NCBI RefSeq assembly: GCF_000517265.1
Contig: NZ_AYSJ01000014.1
Span: 36,430-100,429 of the forward strand
DNA from: Photorhabdus khanii NC19
Lineage (GTDB): Bacteria; Pseudomonadota; Gammaproteobacteria; Enterobacterales; Enterobacteriaceae
Length of the DNA stretch: 64,000 bases
Direction: 5' to 3'
Positions within the stretch are counted from its first letter, which is position 1, and each line of letters starts with the position of its first letter. The translations under genes and the position numbers were made by a program. The notes beneath the pieces were generated by a model. It was not told the origin of the DNA. It was given only the letters and a program-made list of their open reading frames with translations, and ran no database searches. Below are positions 42,179-51,730 of the stretch, piece after piece.

Positions 42179-43780
42179 TTATTGTGTTAAGTTGATTTTC
42201 GCACCTTTAATATCGACCCCGGATTTTCCAGTGGCTGACAGGGATTTTTCGGCCTGTAGGTTAATTTCCTGGGCATTAATGATGAGATTCTTGCTGGAAT
42301 TAAGCGTGATATCTTTATCCTGTTGCAGCGATAACGTATTTTTTCCACTATTGAGTGCGAGCGTTTTATCTTTATTGTCGAAGATTAATTCCTGCTGGTT
42401 ATCTCCTTGTTTGATGACCAAGGCTTTCGTTTGATTTTTTTCACTGGGTTCTATTGGGGCTTTATTTTTCGGGTTGTGCATGGAACCTAATATCACCGGG
42501 AAACGGGGGTCGCATTCAAAGAAACCGATAATCACCTCATCCCCCGGTTCAGGATAAAAGCAGAATCCGCTGTCATGGCTGGCATAAGGTTTACCTAAGC
42601 GGGCAAAAAGCACACCGTTGGTTAAGCTTAAGGCGGGGATCCTAACGGGAATACGCCCCAGTGACGGGTTATCTTTTTGGTATTTTTCCACGATACCGAC
42701 ATGCAGCTCTTTAACCTGCGGTACAACCTGCTCGGTTTCCGGCAGCAAGCCCAGTGTTAGCCGGGTGCGCCAGCCTTGCCGCTGATCAATTGTCTGACTC
42801 ACACCGCTGATAATCGCCTGACCATCCATCCCCTGACCAAAGCCGTTTAACGCCAGGATATGGCCCGGTTGATAACGATCATTGCCTTCGACTTCGAAAC
42901 TGCCGGAGACGTTATGATTTCGCCGGTTATCCAGGATGCCCTGAGCAAGGTGTTTGGCTTGCTCGTTATCCAGCGGATAGCTGAGAACCCATTGCCATTC
43001 TTGACCTGTCAGTGGTTGCAAATTGTCTGTGGCAAGCTGATTGCGGCCAAGCCCGCTGCTTTTTGCCTGATTTACCTGAGATAATTTTTGTTGGGTGATA
43101 TCCCAGGACTGCACACTCACCGTTTTAGGGCTGCGCTGGTTATCCCATTGCAGATTTGCCTCAAATAGCACCACATCCTGAACGTTGGCTCGCAGGTGGA
43201 TCGTATGGACGGTTGACTGATTCAGCGATGCAGGTGTGACCAGCGTCACGGTATCATTGCCGGGCAGCAGCCAGGTATGGGTGGTGATAAGCCGGCTTTT
43301 GAGAAACGTCCAGTCACTACAGCGGAACTGCACCATTTGCTCATGCACCGTTTTAAGCTGAGGCGCTGATTTTATCGTGACAGGTATACCGGCTTGGCTG
43401 AATAGCTTTCTAATAATCGCTTCATCACTTTGTTTACTGAATAGCTGCGAGTGGAAGCTGTGAGTCAATTTTTGCAACGGATGTCTGGCTGTCAGGGTAA
43501 TAATGCTGTCCTGACCTTTAAGCCCAAGCATTTGCCGAACGATGATCCCCTGAAACAGCACAGTTTTTTGCATCTGTACGATCAGTTCATGATTTGGCCG
43601 ACAGCTTGTGAGTTCAGCTTGAGCTTTAGCGTCAAAAATATGGCTGGCATCGCCGGCGATGCCTAGCGTGATGCTAGCAGAAGGAATGCTATTGATAGCG
43701 TGATTGATTGTCAGATTGATAACGGTAAATTGATTGAGCGTTTTGCCACCTATTTTGATGGTTATCGCAGGTATTTTCAT
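42179..43780 (-). CDS. pvc8: Pvc8, VgrG-like central spike/hub (PVC-A)
   Basis: A 533-residue gp27-gp5 type spike, the same length as in PVC-B. Hub region to about residue 350, OB-fold with FARLGKPYASHDSGFCFYPE and IIGFFECDPRFPVILGSMHN, then a short beta-prism ending SGVDIKGAKINLTQ, identical in both copies. The fixed length and conserved prism fit its role as a rigid piercing device capped by Pvc10. The start overlaps pvc7 by 4 bases. Confidence 0.93.
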   Translation of the reverse strand: MKIPAITIKIGGKTLNQFTVINLTINHAINSIPSASITLGIAGDASHIFDAKAQAELTSCRPNHELIVQMQKTVLFQGIIVRQMLGLKGQDSIITLTARHPLQKLTHSFHSQLFSKQSDEAIIRKLFSQAGIPVTIKSAPQLKTVHEQMVQFRCSDWTFLKSRLITTHTWLLPGNDTVTLVTPASLNQSTVHTIHLRANVQDVVLFEANLQWDNQRSPKTVSVQSWDITQQKLSQVNQAKSSGLGRNQLATDNLQPLTGQEWQWVLSYPLDNEQAKHLAQGILDNRRNHNVSGSFEVEGNDRYQPGHILALNGFGQGMDGQAIISGVSQTIDQRQGWRTRLTLGLLPETEQVVPQVKELHVGIVEKYQKDNPSLGRIPVRIPALSLTNGVLFARLGKPYASHDSGFCFYPEPGDEVIIGFFECDPRFPVILGSMHNPKNKAPIEPSEKNQTKALVIKQGDNQQELIFDNKDKTLALNSGKNTLSLQQDKDITLNSSKNLIINAQEINLQAEKSLSATGKSGVDIKGAKINLTQ

Positions 43781-44460
43781 GCATCCCCCTTGGCTTGCAG
43801 CGTTTGTCCGGGGGTGAAATCGTCAAGATTATCCAGTCCGTTTTGCCAGGCCAGAGAGAGATAATCAATACCGCCCGCCAGAGAAGCGCCGGCACCCAGG
43901 GCAATCAACGGCAGAGAGAGCATATCGGTTACGCTGACCGCGGTAACCGGTGGTGATTTTAATTGCTGCTCGGTGGCCTGAATAACAAAGCTTTCGTCCG
44001 CCACCAGAGATAAGGTCGCGCTGGCCCGCAGTGGGGTGGCATCCCGGTCAAATAGAGTGTAATCAATGCTGAGGCCGCTGGCTCGGCCGGCGAAATAGCC
44101 TTTATTTTCCCAGCGCATTTTGCCCCATTTGATTTTCAGAAAGTGGGGCACTTTAGTGCTGGCATCCACCGCACACAGGGCTTTCAACGTCGCCAGTTGT
44201 TTTTCTACCGGGGTGTTGTTGCCGGGCATCGTGGCATCAAACAGCAGGATTAACGACAGGCCTGCGGGTTGGGATAACACATAACGGCTGCTCTGGCTGG
44301 CACTGTTAACGCTTTCATCCTGGTGATAGCGAGTTTGATAATCAAGCTGGATGGCATCGGGGTTGTACATCGCCTGTAAACTGCCCACGGCGGTTTTCCC
44401 TTCCCGGTCTTTGAAGGCGGTAAGGGTAAGTCGGGATAGGCTGCGTTCAATTAAACTCAT
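43777..44460 (-). CDS. pvc7: Pvc7, tube-spike adaptor (PVC-A)
   Basis: A 227-residue adaptor of the contractile tube-protein family, from the ATG at 44460 ([20 protein letters not shown]), which has GGAGG upstream. Landmarks: [40 protein letters not shown], and C-terminal [20 protein letters not shown]. It is colinear with PVC-B. It overlaps pvc6 by 14 bases and pvc8 by 4. Confidence 0.88.
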   Translation of the reverse strand: MSLIERSLSRLTLTAFKDREGKTAVGSLQAMYNPDAIQLDYQTRYHQDESVNSASQSSRYVLSQPAGLSLILLFDATMPGNNTPVEKQLATLKALCAVDASTKVPHFLKIKWGKMRWENKGYFAGRASGLSIDYTLFDRDATPLRASATLSLVADESFVIQATEQQLKSPPVTAVSVTDMLSLPLIALGAGASLAGGIDYLSLAWQNGLDNLDDFTPGQTLQAKGDA

Positions 44461-44626
44461 AATGGCCTCCTGTTTCACGCAATGCGTCCAGTACTTCCCG
44501 TTTCACCATTTCAATCAGACGGGCGTTATCCAGCGTTTCCTGCGCTAGTGTCCGTGGCGAGACCGGATTATTCGTTGAATCGGTGACTTTGGCCTGAATA
44601 ATTAGTTCCTTAATTTCGACAGTCAT
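44447..44626 (-). CDS. pvc6: Pvc6, small baseplate-associated protein (PVC-A)
   Basis: A 59-residue frame, [20 protein letters not shown] to [12 protein letters not shown], in the Afp6 position. Substitutions against PVC-B cluster in residues 17-26, and the helix [13 protein letters not shown] is unchanged, which argues for selection as protein. It overlaps pvc5 by 4 bases. Confidence 0.85.
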   Translation of the reverse strand: MTVEIKELIIQAKVTDSTNNPVSPRTLAQETLDNARLIEMVKREVLDALRETGGHYEFN

Positions 44627-45081
44627 ACTTTCACTCCTAACCAGCGCATATCCTGATAACGTAATTCTAGCGAGTTCACCAAAACGGTATTGCTATTGGC
44701 ATCAAAGTCGCCGGTGGACCAGCGCACCGGCAGGGCGTTGCTTAACGTCCAGCTTGCCACGGGGATTGAATTTTCATTCAGCAGCATAATGACGACATCG
44801 GCATAAACTGCTTTTTCACCGCGCAGGACGCGATCAAACACCAAAGTGAGCGGTGTGACTGTCATGACGCCGCGCTCCAGCACCAGACTGCCGTGCTGGA
44901 TCTTCTCAGCCAGCCAGGTATTTCTGGCGTTTTCCCCGCCTTGACTGTGTTGGGTGGTTTGCAGTTCACGGCTAAGGCCCGATATGCGCTGGAAGGCGAT
45001 ATCAAGTGGACTGGGGATATTATTAAAGAGAAAACTGGCGATAAAACGGTGTGACACCGACGGGGTGTATAAATTGTTCAT
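44623..45081 (-). CDS. pvc5: Pvc5, inner tube protein, gp19-like (PVC-A)
   Basis: A 152-residue gp19-type tube protein, nearly identical to the PVC-B copy, with only a few conservative changes (for example TTQHSQGG for TSQHSQGG). [19 protein letters not shown] and [20 protein letters not shown] are unchanged. Such conservation beside diverged neighbours suggests either strong constraint at the tube-hub interface or gene conversion between cassettes. It starts 18 bases after pvc4. Confidence 0.9.
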   Translation of the reverse strand: MNNLYTPSVSHRFIASFLFNNIPSPLDIAFQRISGLSRELQTTQHSQGGENARNTWLAEKIQHGSLVLERGVMTVTPLTLVFDRVLRGEKAVYADVVIMLLNENSIPVASWTLSNALPVRWSTGDFDANSNTVLVNSLELRYQDMRWLGVKV

Positions 45082-45099
45082 ATTTTGCCCCTGCTTAAT

Positions 45100-46308
45100 T
45101 TAACGGGTGATCCCGGAGCGGGTATCAAATGTCAGGCTCAACTCAATAAATTCCGCTGGAATTAACACGGATAGCCTGATTTTCATGATCATTTTCCCGG
45201 CTCGCAGATCGGCTTCGCTCATTGATTCATCAATGCCCAGTAGTACTTCAAATGCTTGATCTTCCTGGGTGCCTCTCAGTCCACCTTTTAACCATAACTG
45301 ACGCAGCCAGTTATAAGCTTGACCTTTAAACTTCATCCAGGTGATGGCGTTATTCGGTTCAAAAACAAAGGCCCGGCCCAGTTGGGTCATATGGGCTTCG
45401 ATATAGGAAACCAGACGGCGGGTTTGAATATAGCGCCAGGGCGAGCCGGGTGTGTTGTCCAGGGTGCGGCATCCCCAGATTTTAATCCCTTTGCCGGGGA
45501 AGCTTCGGATCAGATTCAGTGAAGTGCCGTCTCGATTAAAGAGGGCATCGGCTTCAATATAAGCGCGTACCGGGCTGATCACTTTAGCTAATGCCACGTT
45601 AGCGGGTGCATTCCAGACGGCCATTTGGTTATCGTTGTGCTGGATGACGGCGGCAACTGCTGCAGTAGGCGAAAGCACGATATTTTTTTGATCGCTTCCT
45701 TGATAGGCACTGTTTAGCCTTGGCCAGTATACGGCACCCCACTGTCGATCACTTGAGGAAAATTGCGCTAAGCATTTATCAGCCAGTGCCGGCTCATCCG
45801 GGGCATCCAGCAAACCCATCATGCCGCGCCGGCTCTTACAAAGATCGAGTACCGATTGCCAGGATTGTAGCCAGAATTGAATTTTGTCGTGTTGAACGAT
45901 GTCTGAATCGGGATCATCCATTTGGTTAAGATAGACAAGATCAGGGACGACGATCAGCGTGATGGCACTCTCTGCGGTAATCGCTTGTTTAACCCAATCC
46001 TGTTGCAATGTGGTGGTCAACGATTGAAAATCGTTCAGTGGTTTATCTGTTCCCAGTGACAATACATAGGCTTGCTGGCCGCCGTTTTCAAAGAAGTGAC
46101 GTACTGAATAGTATATTAATCCTGACTCATCAAATGACAGGGTAAAATCGGCCAGACTGGTGAGCTTGACGGTTGTTTTATCGCTGATACGGCTATTTTT
46201 GGCGGGTTGGGTATAACCAATAAAAACCGGGACACCGATAAATGCATTATCCTGTTTCTGGGATATCAGGCTCTCCGTTATTGTGACGCCAGGCTGTTTT
46301 ATGTCCAT
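45100..46308 (-). CDS. pvc4: Pvc4, sheath protein (PVC-A)
   Basis: A 402-residue tail sheath family protein from the ATG at 46308 (MDIKQPGVTITESLI); an ATG six bases upstream lies inside the ribosome site GGAGATGATA. Core motifs: APANVALAKVISPVRAYIEA, KIWGCRTLDNTPGSPWRYIQ and ADLRAGKMIMKIRLSVLIPA. It is a few residues longer than PVC-B because of a charged loop (NQMDDPDSDIVQHDK). A conserved hairpin lies in its leader. Confidence 0.9.
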   Translation of the reverse strand: MDIKQPGVTITESLISQKQDNAFIGVPVFIGYTQPAKNSRISDKTTVKLTSLADFTLSFDESGLIYYSVRHFFENGGQQAYVLSLGTDKPLNDFQSLTTTLQQDWVKQAITAESAITLIVVPDLVYLNQMDDPDSDIVQHDKIQFWLQSWQSVLDLCKSRRGMMGLLDAPDEPALADKCLAQFSSSDRQWGAVYWPRLNSAYQGSDQKNIVLSPTAAVAAVIQHNDNQMAVWNAPANVALAKVISPVRAYIEADALFNRDGTSLNLIRSFPGKGIKIWGCRTLDNTPGSPWRYIQTRRLVSYIEAHMTQLGRAFVFEPNNAITWMKFKGQAYNWLRQLWLKGGLRGTQEDQAFEVLLGIDESMSEADLRAGKMIMKIRLSVLIPAEFIELSLTFDTRSGITR

Positions 46309-46331
46309 TATCATCTCCTCAACGACTGAAT

Positions 46332-46354
46332 AGACGCGGTATTCAACCGCGTCT
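46332..46354 (-). other. Conserved intercistronic hairpin between pvc3 and pvc4 (PVC-A)
   Basis: Stem AGACGCGGT / ACCGCGTCT (9 bp, perfect) with loop ATTCA. The stem is identical in PVC-B; the loop is GTTTA there. No T-run follows, so it probably acts in the RNA as a stabiliser or processing site rather than as a terminator. Confidence 0.65.
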
Positions 46355-46362
46355 CAGTACGG

Positions 46363-47775
46363 TTACTGTGCTACATTTTGCGAAAACTGAAGGATAATAA
46401 ATTCAGCCGGGCGTACTGCCGCCATACCCACTTTGACGATCATTTTCCCTTGCTTAATGTCGTCGCCGGACATGGTGATATTCTCACCAATCTGGACAAA
46501 ATAGGCTTCTTGCGGGTTATTACCGGCCAACGCGCCTTGTTGCCAGAGTTGATGGAGATAGTTGTCAATCGCTGACCGAACTCGTTCCCAAGTAGGCTGG
46601 CTATTGGGTTCAAAGACAGCAAATCGCATTGCCTGCTTGATATCCCGTTCTGCGCTATTAAATAAACGCCGAACCGGAATGTAGCGCCAGTTGTCATCGT
46701 CTTGCAGGGTACGTGTCCCCCAGACGACAAAACCTTTGTTGGTGAAATAGCGGATAGCATTGATACCTTTTTGGTTCATGGTACCTTGTTCATCTTCAGT
46801 GAGCCGTTCGGCTACATCACTAATTCCGCTGAGAACAACATTAGCCGGTGCTTTCCAGACGCCACGGCTGGCATCAGTGGTGCAATACACGCCCGCCATG
46901 ACAGCACTGGCAGGAATGATGTTGCTTATGTTCTGTATTGCATCAACAGCCTGTTGATAGACACTTAGATTTTTATCTTTGAGTTGCGCCAGATTTTTAA
47001 CTTCGTTTGATGCTGCATCCTCGTAACCTGAAACTGCGATCAAACTATCTGCCGCTTGAATAAGTTGTGAGACTTTAACTGCTGGATAATAAGTTGCGGT
47101 TTGTGATTGCACGTTAACGCTGATGGCGGTTGCTTTATCCTGATTGTCAGCGATAAGAAAATATCCGGCATTTAATAAAGAGGTCAGGTTGCCATATATC
47201 GTACTCTGATAAGAAGGATCCTGTTCAGGGCAGACGATTAAGGTAATGTCTAAAGCCTGCTTAATTAACTCAGGGATTAATGCCAACGTGTTGGTATCGC
47301 TGGTATCAGCAATTGGCAGGATATAACAAGGACCGCCGCCATTTTGGAAATAAAGTTTTAACGCATCACTACTTGTTGTGTAGGTACCGATAGTTACCTC
47401 GTAGGTGTAACCGGGTTCTTTATCTTCCGTATGGGGAGCGGCCTTTGCTGCGGCAACAACTTCTGTTTCTGTACCTGTATCGTTTTCGGCCCCTTTATTG
47501 TCTTCGGCTGAGACATCGCCGTCGACGGTTTTCGGTTTTTCAGGAGGAATCGGTGCGGTTGATTTAATCGCTATTGACGTAACACAACCCACATTAAACA
47601 GGTGAGTGAAATCCAGCCAGCTATTAACGCGTGTCACTTGTGGGGTGGTGCTGGTTTTTTTAGGCGAGAAACGGCCAATAAATACGGGAATTGCCGTGTT
47701 CCCATGACTGACAGAAAGCGCCAGTGAGGCATCTTCTTCAATATAGACGCCAGGATAAGTTGGTGTTATTGGCAT
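46363..47775 (-). CDS. pvc3: Pvc3, sheath protein with acidic insertion (PVC-A)
   Basis: A 470-residue tail sheath protein: MPITPTYPGVYIEEDASLAL, core RGVWKAPANVVLSGISDV and GFVVWGTRTLQDDDNWRYIP, closing RPAEFIILQFSQNVAQ. The insertion at residues 72-118 is acidic and Ala/Glu/Thr-rich (KTVDGDVSAEDNKGAENDTG), unlike the proline run of PVC-B, so this loop is freely variable and probably exposed on the outer sheath surface. Ribosome site GGAGGCAAT; 12 bases from pvc2. Confidence 0.92.
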   Translation of the reverse strand: MPITPTYPGVYIEEDASLALSVSHGNTAIPVFIGRFSPKKTSTTPQVTRVNSWLDFTHLFNVGCVTSIAIKSTAPIPPEKPKTVDGDVSAEDNKGAENDTGTETEVVAAAKAAPHTEDKEPGYTYEVTIGTYTTSSDALKLYFQNGGGPCYILPIADTSDTNTLALIPELIKQALDITLIVCPEQDPSYQSTIYGNLTSLLNAGYFLIADNQDKATAISVNVQSQTATYYPAVKVSQLIQAADSLIAVSGYEDAASNEVKNLAQLKDKNLSVYQQAVDAIQNISNIIPASAVMAGVYCTTDASRGVWKAPANVVLSGISDVAERLTEDEQGTMNQKGINAIRYFTNKGFVVWGTRTLQDDDNWRYIPVRRLFNSAERDIKQAMRFAVFEPNSQPTWERVRSAIDNYLHQLWQQGALAGNNPQEAYFVQIGENITMSGDDIKQGKMIVKVGMAAVRPAEFIILQFSQNVAQ

Positions 47776-47786
47776 ATTGCCTCCAA

Positions 47787-48881
47787 TTATTGAGCGATGT
47801 TCTGAGTGAACTGCAAGATAATAAACTCGGCTGGGCGAACAGCGGCCAGACCTACTTTGACGATCATTTTGCCCTGCTTGATATCGTCATCGGTCATGGT
47901 GACGCCTTTACCGATTTGAACAAAGTAAGCCTGTTCGGCTTTGTTGCCCATCAAGCCGCCTTGCTGCCAGAGGCCATAGAGATAGTTATCGATAGCCTGT
48001 TGCACGGCTTTCCAGGTGGGTTGGCTGTTTGGCTCAAACACCGCGAAGTTCATGGCGTTTTTAATATCCCGCTCTGCGCTGTTAAACAGACGGCGAACCG
48101 GGATATAACGCCAGTTATCTGTGTCTTCAAGGGTTTTGGCTCCCCAAACCAGCGTGCCGCTTTTAGGAAAGGTACGGATCATATTCAGCGCCTTGCCTTG
48201 GTTATATTGTGCTTGCAGGTCATCGGTTACCGGGTATTTAGGTTGCAATCCGCCTTGAATCGCCACATTAGCCGGTGCTTGCCAGACTCCCCGGCTGTTA
48301 TCGACACGGGCATAAATACCGGCCATCACGGCGCTGGGTGGAATATCAACGAGGGCTTTCTTTTCTCCCCATTCAGCGGTCAGGTAAGGGTAATAAACTG
48401 CGCCATAAGGAGTAGGAGAATAAGATTTGAGGAGATCGTCTGGTTTTTGATCCGAAGTTATTTGAACTTTTGGACCATCAAAAATGGCGAATAAGCCTTT
48501 GCCTGGTTTACACAGTTTTCCCGTCACCTCATTGATATCTTCTCCGGCGGCAACCAGCAATGTGACATCATCGAGTTTTGGCACTTGTTTTTCTAAATCT
48601 GTGGTTTTAACGAGATAGCAATACCCACCGCCGTTAATAAAATAGGCGCGTAGAGCAATATCAAGCGTATTAGCCGGATCAAATTGTCTGCCTGCGAGTG
48701 TCAGATATTCTAACCAGCTATTAATACGGGTAGGTGCATCATCTGATACAAATGAATTTTTGTTTTTATCATCATCGACGGCAACAGCAAAAACAGGCAC
48801 TGCTGTTGCACCGGAGCGGACAGAGAATGACGGTGAGGCATCTTCTTCAATATAAACGCCGGGATATGAATATGTTGGCAT
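47787..48881 (-). CDS. pvc2: Pvc2, major sheath protein (PVC-A)
   Basis: A 364-residue tail sheath protein. It begins MPTYSYPGVYIEEDASPSFS, a shorter N-terminal arm than in the other sheath genes (MPITPTYPG). Core: RGVWQAPANVAIQG, GTLVWGAKTLEDTDNWRYIP; end RPAEFIILQFTQNIAQ. It is expected to form most of the sheath. It lies 55 bases after pvc1, the gap holding a short sheath-gene relic. Confidence 0.93.
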   Translation of the reverse strand: MPTYSYPGVYIEEDASPSFSVRSGATAVPVFAVAVDDDKNKNSFVSDDAPTRINSWLEYLTLAGRQFDPANTLDIALRAYFINGGGYCYLVKTTDLEKQVPKLDDVTLLVAAGEDINEVTGKLCKPGKGLFAIFDGPKVQITSDQKPDDLLKSYSPTPYGAVYYPYLTAEWGEKKALVDIPPSAVMAGIYARVDNSRGVWQAPANVAIQGGLQPKYPVTDDLQAQYNQGKALNMIRTFPKSGTLVWGAKTLEDTDNWRYIPVRRLFNSAERDIKNAMNFAVFEPNSQPTWKAVQQAIDNYLYGLWQQGGLMGNKAEQAYFVQIGKGVTMTDDDIKQGKMIVKVGLAAVRPAEFIILQFTQNIAQ

Positions 48882-48935
48882 GTTGCCTCCAATTATTGTG
48901 CAATATTCTGAGTAAACAGCTTTATAAAGTCAGTC
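48882..48935 (-). pseudogene. Short sheath C-terminal relic between pvc1 and pvc2 (PVC-A)
   Basis: The minus strand around 48896-48925 encodes LFTQNIAQ and a stop, the exact end of Pvc2-type sheath proteins, detached from any sheath gene. PVC-B has a longer relic at the same place (25176-25330). It is followed by the GGAGGCAAC ribosome site of pvc2. Confidence 0.7.
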
Positions 48936-49385
48936 TTAAGACGCTTGAATGGTTACTCGATCGGCTGTCAGGCTAATTTCCTGAACGGCAACTTCATTGC
49001 TGGTGGCATCAAAAGCAGGGGAGGTTAAAGAGGTTGGGAAAGCATTTGCTACATTCCAGGTCATTAAAATTTCAGTACCGGCTTCGTTAGTCAGGCTGAT
49101 TGAAATATCTTTTTTCTCAACCTGATTAAGCTGGATGGAATTAAGCCAGTCAAACAGTTTCGTATCACCGGAGAAGACACCTTTACGCAGGGTAATATTG
49201 ATCGCCTGACGTTGACCCGGCATCTTATAGTAATTACCGGTGCCGTCCTTATATTCGATGACATCATAATTAATATCGAGCCCTGAAACGCTGTTAAAAG
49301 GGATTTTTTCATCACCGATTGAAACAACAAACCGGTAAACAGGAATCGGATAGTCAACAGCGATTTGTTCTGGAGTTGTAGCCAT
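48936..49385 (-). CDS. pvc1: Pvc1, inner tube protein, gp19/Hcp-like (PVC-A)
   Basis: A 149-residue gp19-family tube protein, first gene of the PVC-A operon. Landmarks: YRFVVSIGDEKIPFNSVSGL, EYKDGTGNYYKMPGQRQ, TSPAFDATSNEVAVQEISLT. Changes against PVC-B are mostly conservative. Ribosome site AAGGAAAAAATT. The ops-like element lies 80 bases upstream of the ATG. Confidence 0.93.
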   Translation of the reverse strand: MATTPEQIAVDYPIPVYRFVVSIGDEKIPFNSVSGLDINYDVIEYKDGTGNYYKMPGQRQAINITLRKGVFSGDTKLFDWLNSIQLNQVEKKDISISLTNEAGTEILMTWNVANAFPTSLTSPAFDATSNEVAVQEISLTADRVTIQAS

Positions 49386-49825
49386 AATTTTTTCCTTGAT
49401 TAGTTATTTACGTTTGAAAGATAAACAGAGCGCTATCGCCTTGTTTTTGCTGGTACTGAGCTATGGGTATAGCTACCGCAGCAACCTTACTTATGGAGGT
49501 TATTATTCATACTGAATTTTTTATAATGATTATTCAGGTCATCATTAATAAAGCGACATGATTATAAGTAATGAATTTTTGGAGGGAATATTAATTAATA
49601 ATGAAGGGTAATTATTAGTTGGTATGGCAGAGGTTAACCATTTTAGGTATTTGTGCTGTTTTATTTGGTTTTAGGGGTAGAGAAATTATGAATGGAGAAT
49701 TATTTTCTGTTTCATTGATTAATTTATGATCAAAAAATCGACACCTAAATAACACCAGACAAAACAAGAGAGAAGAAAATAACATCAAAGCGGTCCTGCT
49801 GGCCTCTGAGGGTTGGAGTTCTGTC
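49386..49825 (-). promoter_or_regulatory. PVC-A operon leader/promoter region, cut by an IS630-type element
   Basis: The part 49390-49640 aligns with the other pvc1 leaders. Beyond about 49690 the similarity is lost and the frame of the IS630-type transposase begins near 49740. The element may have separated the operon from its original upstream promoter region; the corresponding PVC-B region extends several hundred bases further. Confidence 0.55.
49465..49485 (-). promoter_or_regulatory. ops-like element upstream of pvc1 (PVC-A)
   Basis: The minus strand reads GTTGCTGCGGTAGCTATACC plus C. The core GCGGTAGCTATACCC is identical to the other two leaders while the flanks have drifted. It lies 80 bases before the ATG. 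An RfaH-type recruitment site is the likely role. Confidence 0.55.
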
Positions 49826-50731
49826 ATGATCGCTCAAGCCCTGCGCCTGCATGAAACGACCGTTAATCGTCATATCAGCGATTACCTTAATCACCGCAAA
49901 CTCAAGCCCGACAATGGCGGCTCTCAGAGCCACCTCAGCGAAACACAGACGCAGGAACTTATCGCTTATCTGACCGCGAATCTTCTGCCCACCACACAGG
50001 CGGTTATCCGCCTTGTTAAAGAAGCGTGGGATATCAGTTACACCGTTCCCGGCATGAATAAATGGCTGCACCACAAGGGATTCAGTTATAAAAAACCGAC
50101 CGGCGTGCCACACAAGTTCAACGCGGAACAGCAGCGGGCCTTTATAGAAACCTACGGGAAGCTCAAGCAGGAAGCCGGAGACCATGAGCCCATCCTGTTC
50201 ATTGATGGCGTCCATCCCACGCAGGGGACGAAACTGGCTTATGGCTGGATGCGTAAAGGCCAGAAAACCGTAGTGAAAACCACAGGAAGCCGTACCCGTC
50301 TGAACCTGATGGGGGCCCTGAATCTGGCCGATATCGGTAAAACGGTGGTACGCGAGTATGACCGTATCGACAGTTATCACATCGCAGAATTTTTCATTGC
50401 CCTGCGTGAAACCTATCCGGTCAGTCAGAAGGTTCATATTATCCTTGACGGAGCCGGTTATCACCGGAGTGAGTTGGTGAAAGACTGGGCTTATGTGATG
50501 AATATCGAGCTTCATTACTTACCCCCCTACAGCCCGAATCTGAACCCGATAGAAAGGCTGTGGAAAGTGATGAATGAACAAGTCAGAAATAATCGTTACT
50601 TCGCCTCGGCGGCCTTGTTCAGGCAGGCGATACATCGCTTTTTTACGGAAATATTACCGGAACTTGCCGGGAAGCTGTCGCGCCGTATTAATGACAACTT
50701 CCAGATTCTGAATCCTGCATCTTCAAGTTAA
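49826..50731 (+). CDS. IS630-family transposase
   Basis: A 301-residue DDE transposase. An N-terminal helix-turn-helix (MIAQALRLHETTVNRHISDY) is followed by a winged region and the catalytic core: first Asp in PILFIDGVHPTQ, second Asp in VHIILDGAGYHRS, and Glu in PPYSPNLNPIERLWKVMN, the IS630 signature. The frame is open upstream to about 49740 without an ATG, so either this ATG is the start or the N-terminus uses another start. It is oriented opposite to the PVC operons and appears intact. Confidence 0.85.
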   Translation: MIAQALRLHETTVNRHISDYLNHRKLKPDNGGSQSHLSETQTQELIAYLTANLLPTTQAVIRLVKEAWDISYTVPGMNKWLHHKGFSYKKPTGVPHKFNAEQQRAFIETYGKLKQEAGDHEPILFIDGVHPTQGTKLAYGWMRKGQKTVVKTTGSRTRLNLMGALNLADIGKTVVREYDRIDSYHIAEFFIALRETYPVSQKVHIILDGAGYHRSELVKDWAYVMNIELHYLPPYSPNLNPIERLWKVMNEQVRNNRYFASAALFRQAIHRFFTEILPELAGKLSRRINDNFQILNPASSS

Positions 50732-51218
50732 GCGAGTATAAGAGGAAAAGTATCTCTTCCGATTAGAGAAGAAAAAGATAGTCTTATTGCAGTGCTAATA
50801 AAATGGATTTTTTACGGTAGTAATAAATAGATAAAATGAAATCATGTTTGAAGTTAGATTGTTTCTTTAGGGCGACAGATAATACGTCTATTATAGTTTG
50901 AAATTTGAAATCAATATTAATTATGTTCAGGAATTGGTACTTCTTTGATTACTTATTGATTATGAGATTTAGTAGTAATTCGATTTAATCGATTTTCTAC
51001 GAAGTTCAGTAAATAGTTAAAATTGATATTTGTTCATTAAGACAATAATTGGTTTATTATAAGATTATAATTTTTTTTATAAACCGTGATTTTGTTTCCG
51101 CAAACAACTCACCTAATCGCGTTCCCCATGCTCTTAAGGTGTCATTTTGCTCCCTATAAATAAGAACAAAAATGCCGATTTTGAATATCGGCATTTTGCT
51201 GTGAAAAAGAAGATTAAT
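50732..51218. other. AT-rich gap between IS630 element and Rpn remnant
   Basis: About 490 bases without a supportable gene, holding one terminator-like hairpin (51169-51197). The right end of the IS630 element must lie in the first tens of bases, but I cannot fix its terminal repeat by eye. Confidence 0.4.
51169..51197 (-). terminator. Rho-independent-type terminator after the Rpn remnant
   Basis: Stem AAAATGCCGAT / ATCGGCATTTT (11 bp) with a 7-base loop and T-rich flanks on both strands. It lies just past the stop of the minus-strand gene at 51219 and could act in both directions. Confidence 0.7.
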
Positions 51219-51572
51219 TTAATGCTTTAATGTTTCAATTTTATCCCGGCTCAGTCCGGTACTGGTGACAATAATGTCCAAACTCACGCCATGCCGTAAT
51301 AAGGCACGGGCCGTTTCCAGTTTACCTTCCTCTCTACCTTCTGTTCGGCCTTGCTCAATACCTTGCTCGCGCCCTCTTTGTTCAAGCTCTTCTGCAATAG
51401 TCATCAACATCGTTTCATGCTCCGGAGATTGTTCAATCAGTTGATGGACAAATTGGGAGAGATCCAGCGTATGTCCATTCAGTAAAATATAGCTTAACAC
51501 AACATTGCGCTGCTCGGCTGTATTATACCCTGCATTCAAGAGTTCCACCAATTGGGGGACCCATTCCAGCAT
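51219..51572 (-). pseudogene. Rpn-family nuclease/transposase, C-terminal remnant
   Basis: 117 residues matching the C-terminal part of Rpn/YhgA-type proteins (PD-(D/E)XK nuclease family, recombination-promoting). The tail has the characteristic charged stretch REQGIEQGRTEGREEGKLET followed by ARALLRHGVSLDIIVTSTGL, which ends these proteins. The N-terminal catalytic domain of about 200 residues is missing; the sequence upstream of 51572 gives no continuation. It is therefore a truncated copy. Confidence 0.75.
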
Positions 51573-51730
51573 ATCCCGGCAGAAAATACACTTATAATTA
51601 AAATATTAATATAAAACAATTAATTAAATAAAAATTCACCAATAATAAATACCAGAATGTACACATGCATGTACAAACAAAAAAGCACTTAATATGGAGT
51701 GTAGCGATAGATTTCTTAATATAAAACCGA

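Noticed and set aside
49745..50515. Minus-strand frame of 256 codons opposite the IS630-type transposase
   Set aside because: The plus-strand frame has the full DDE signature; the antisense translation has no recognisable motif.
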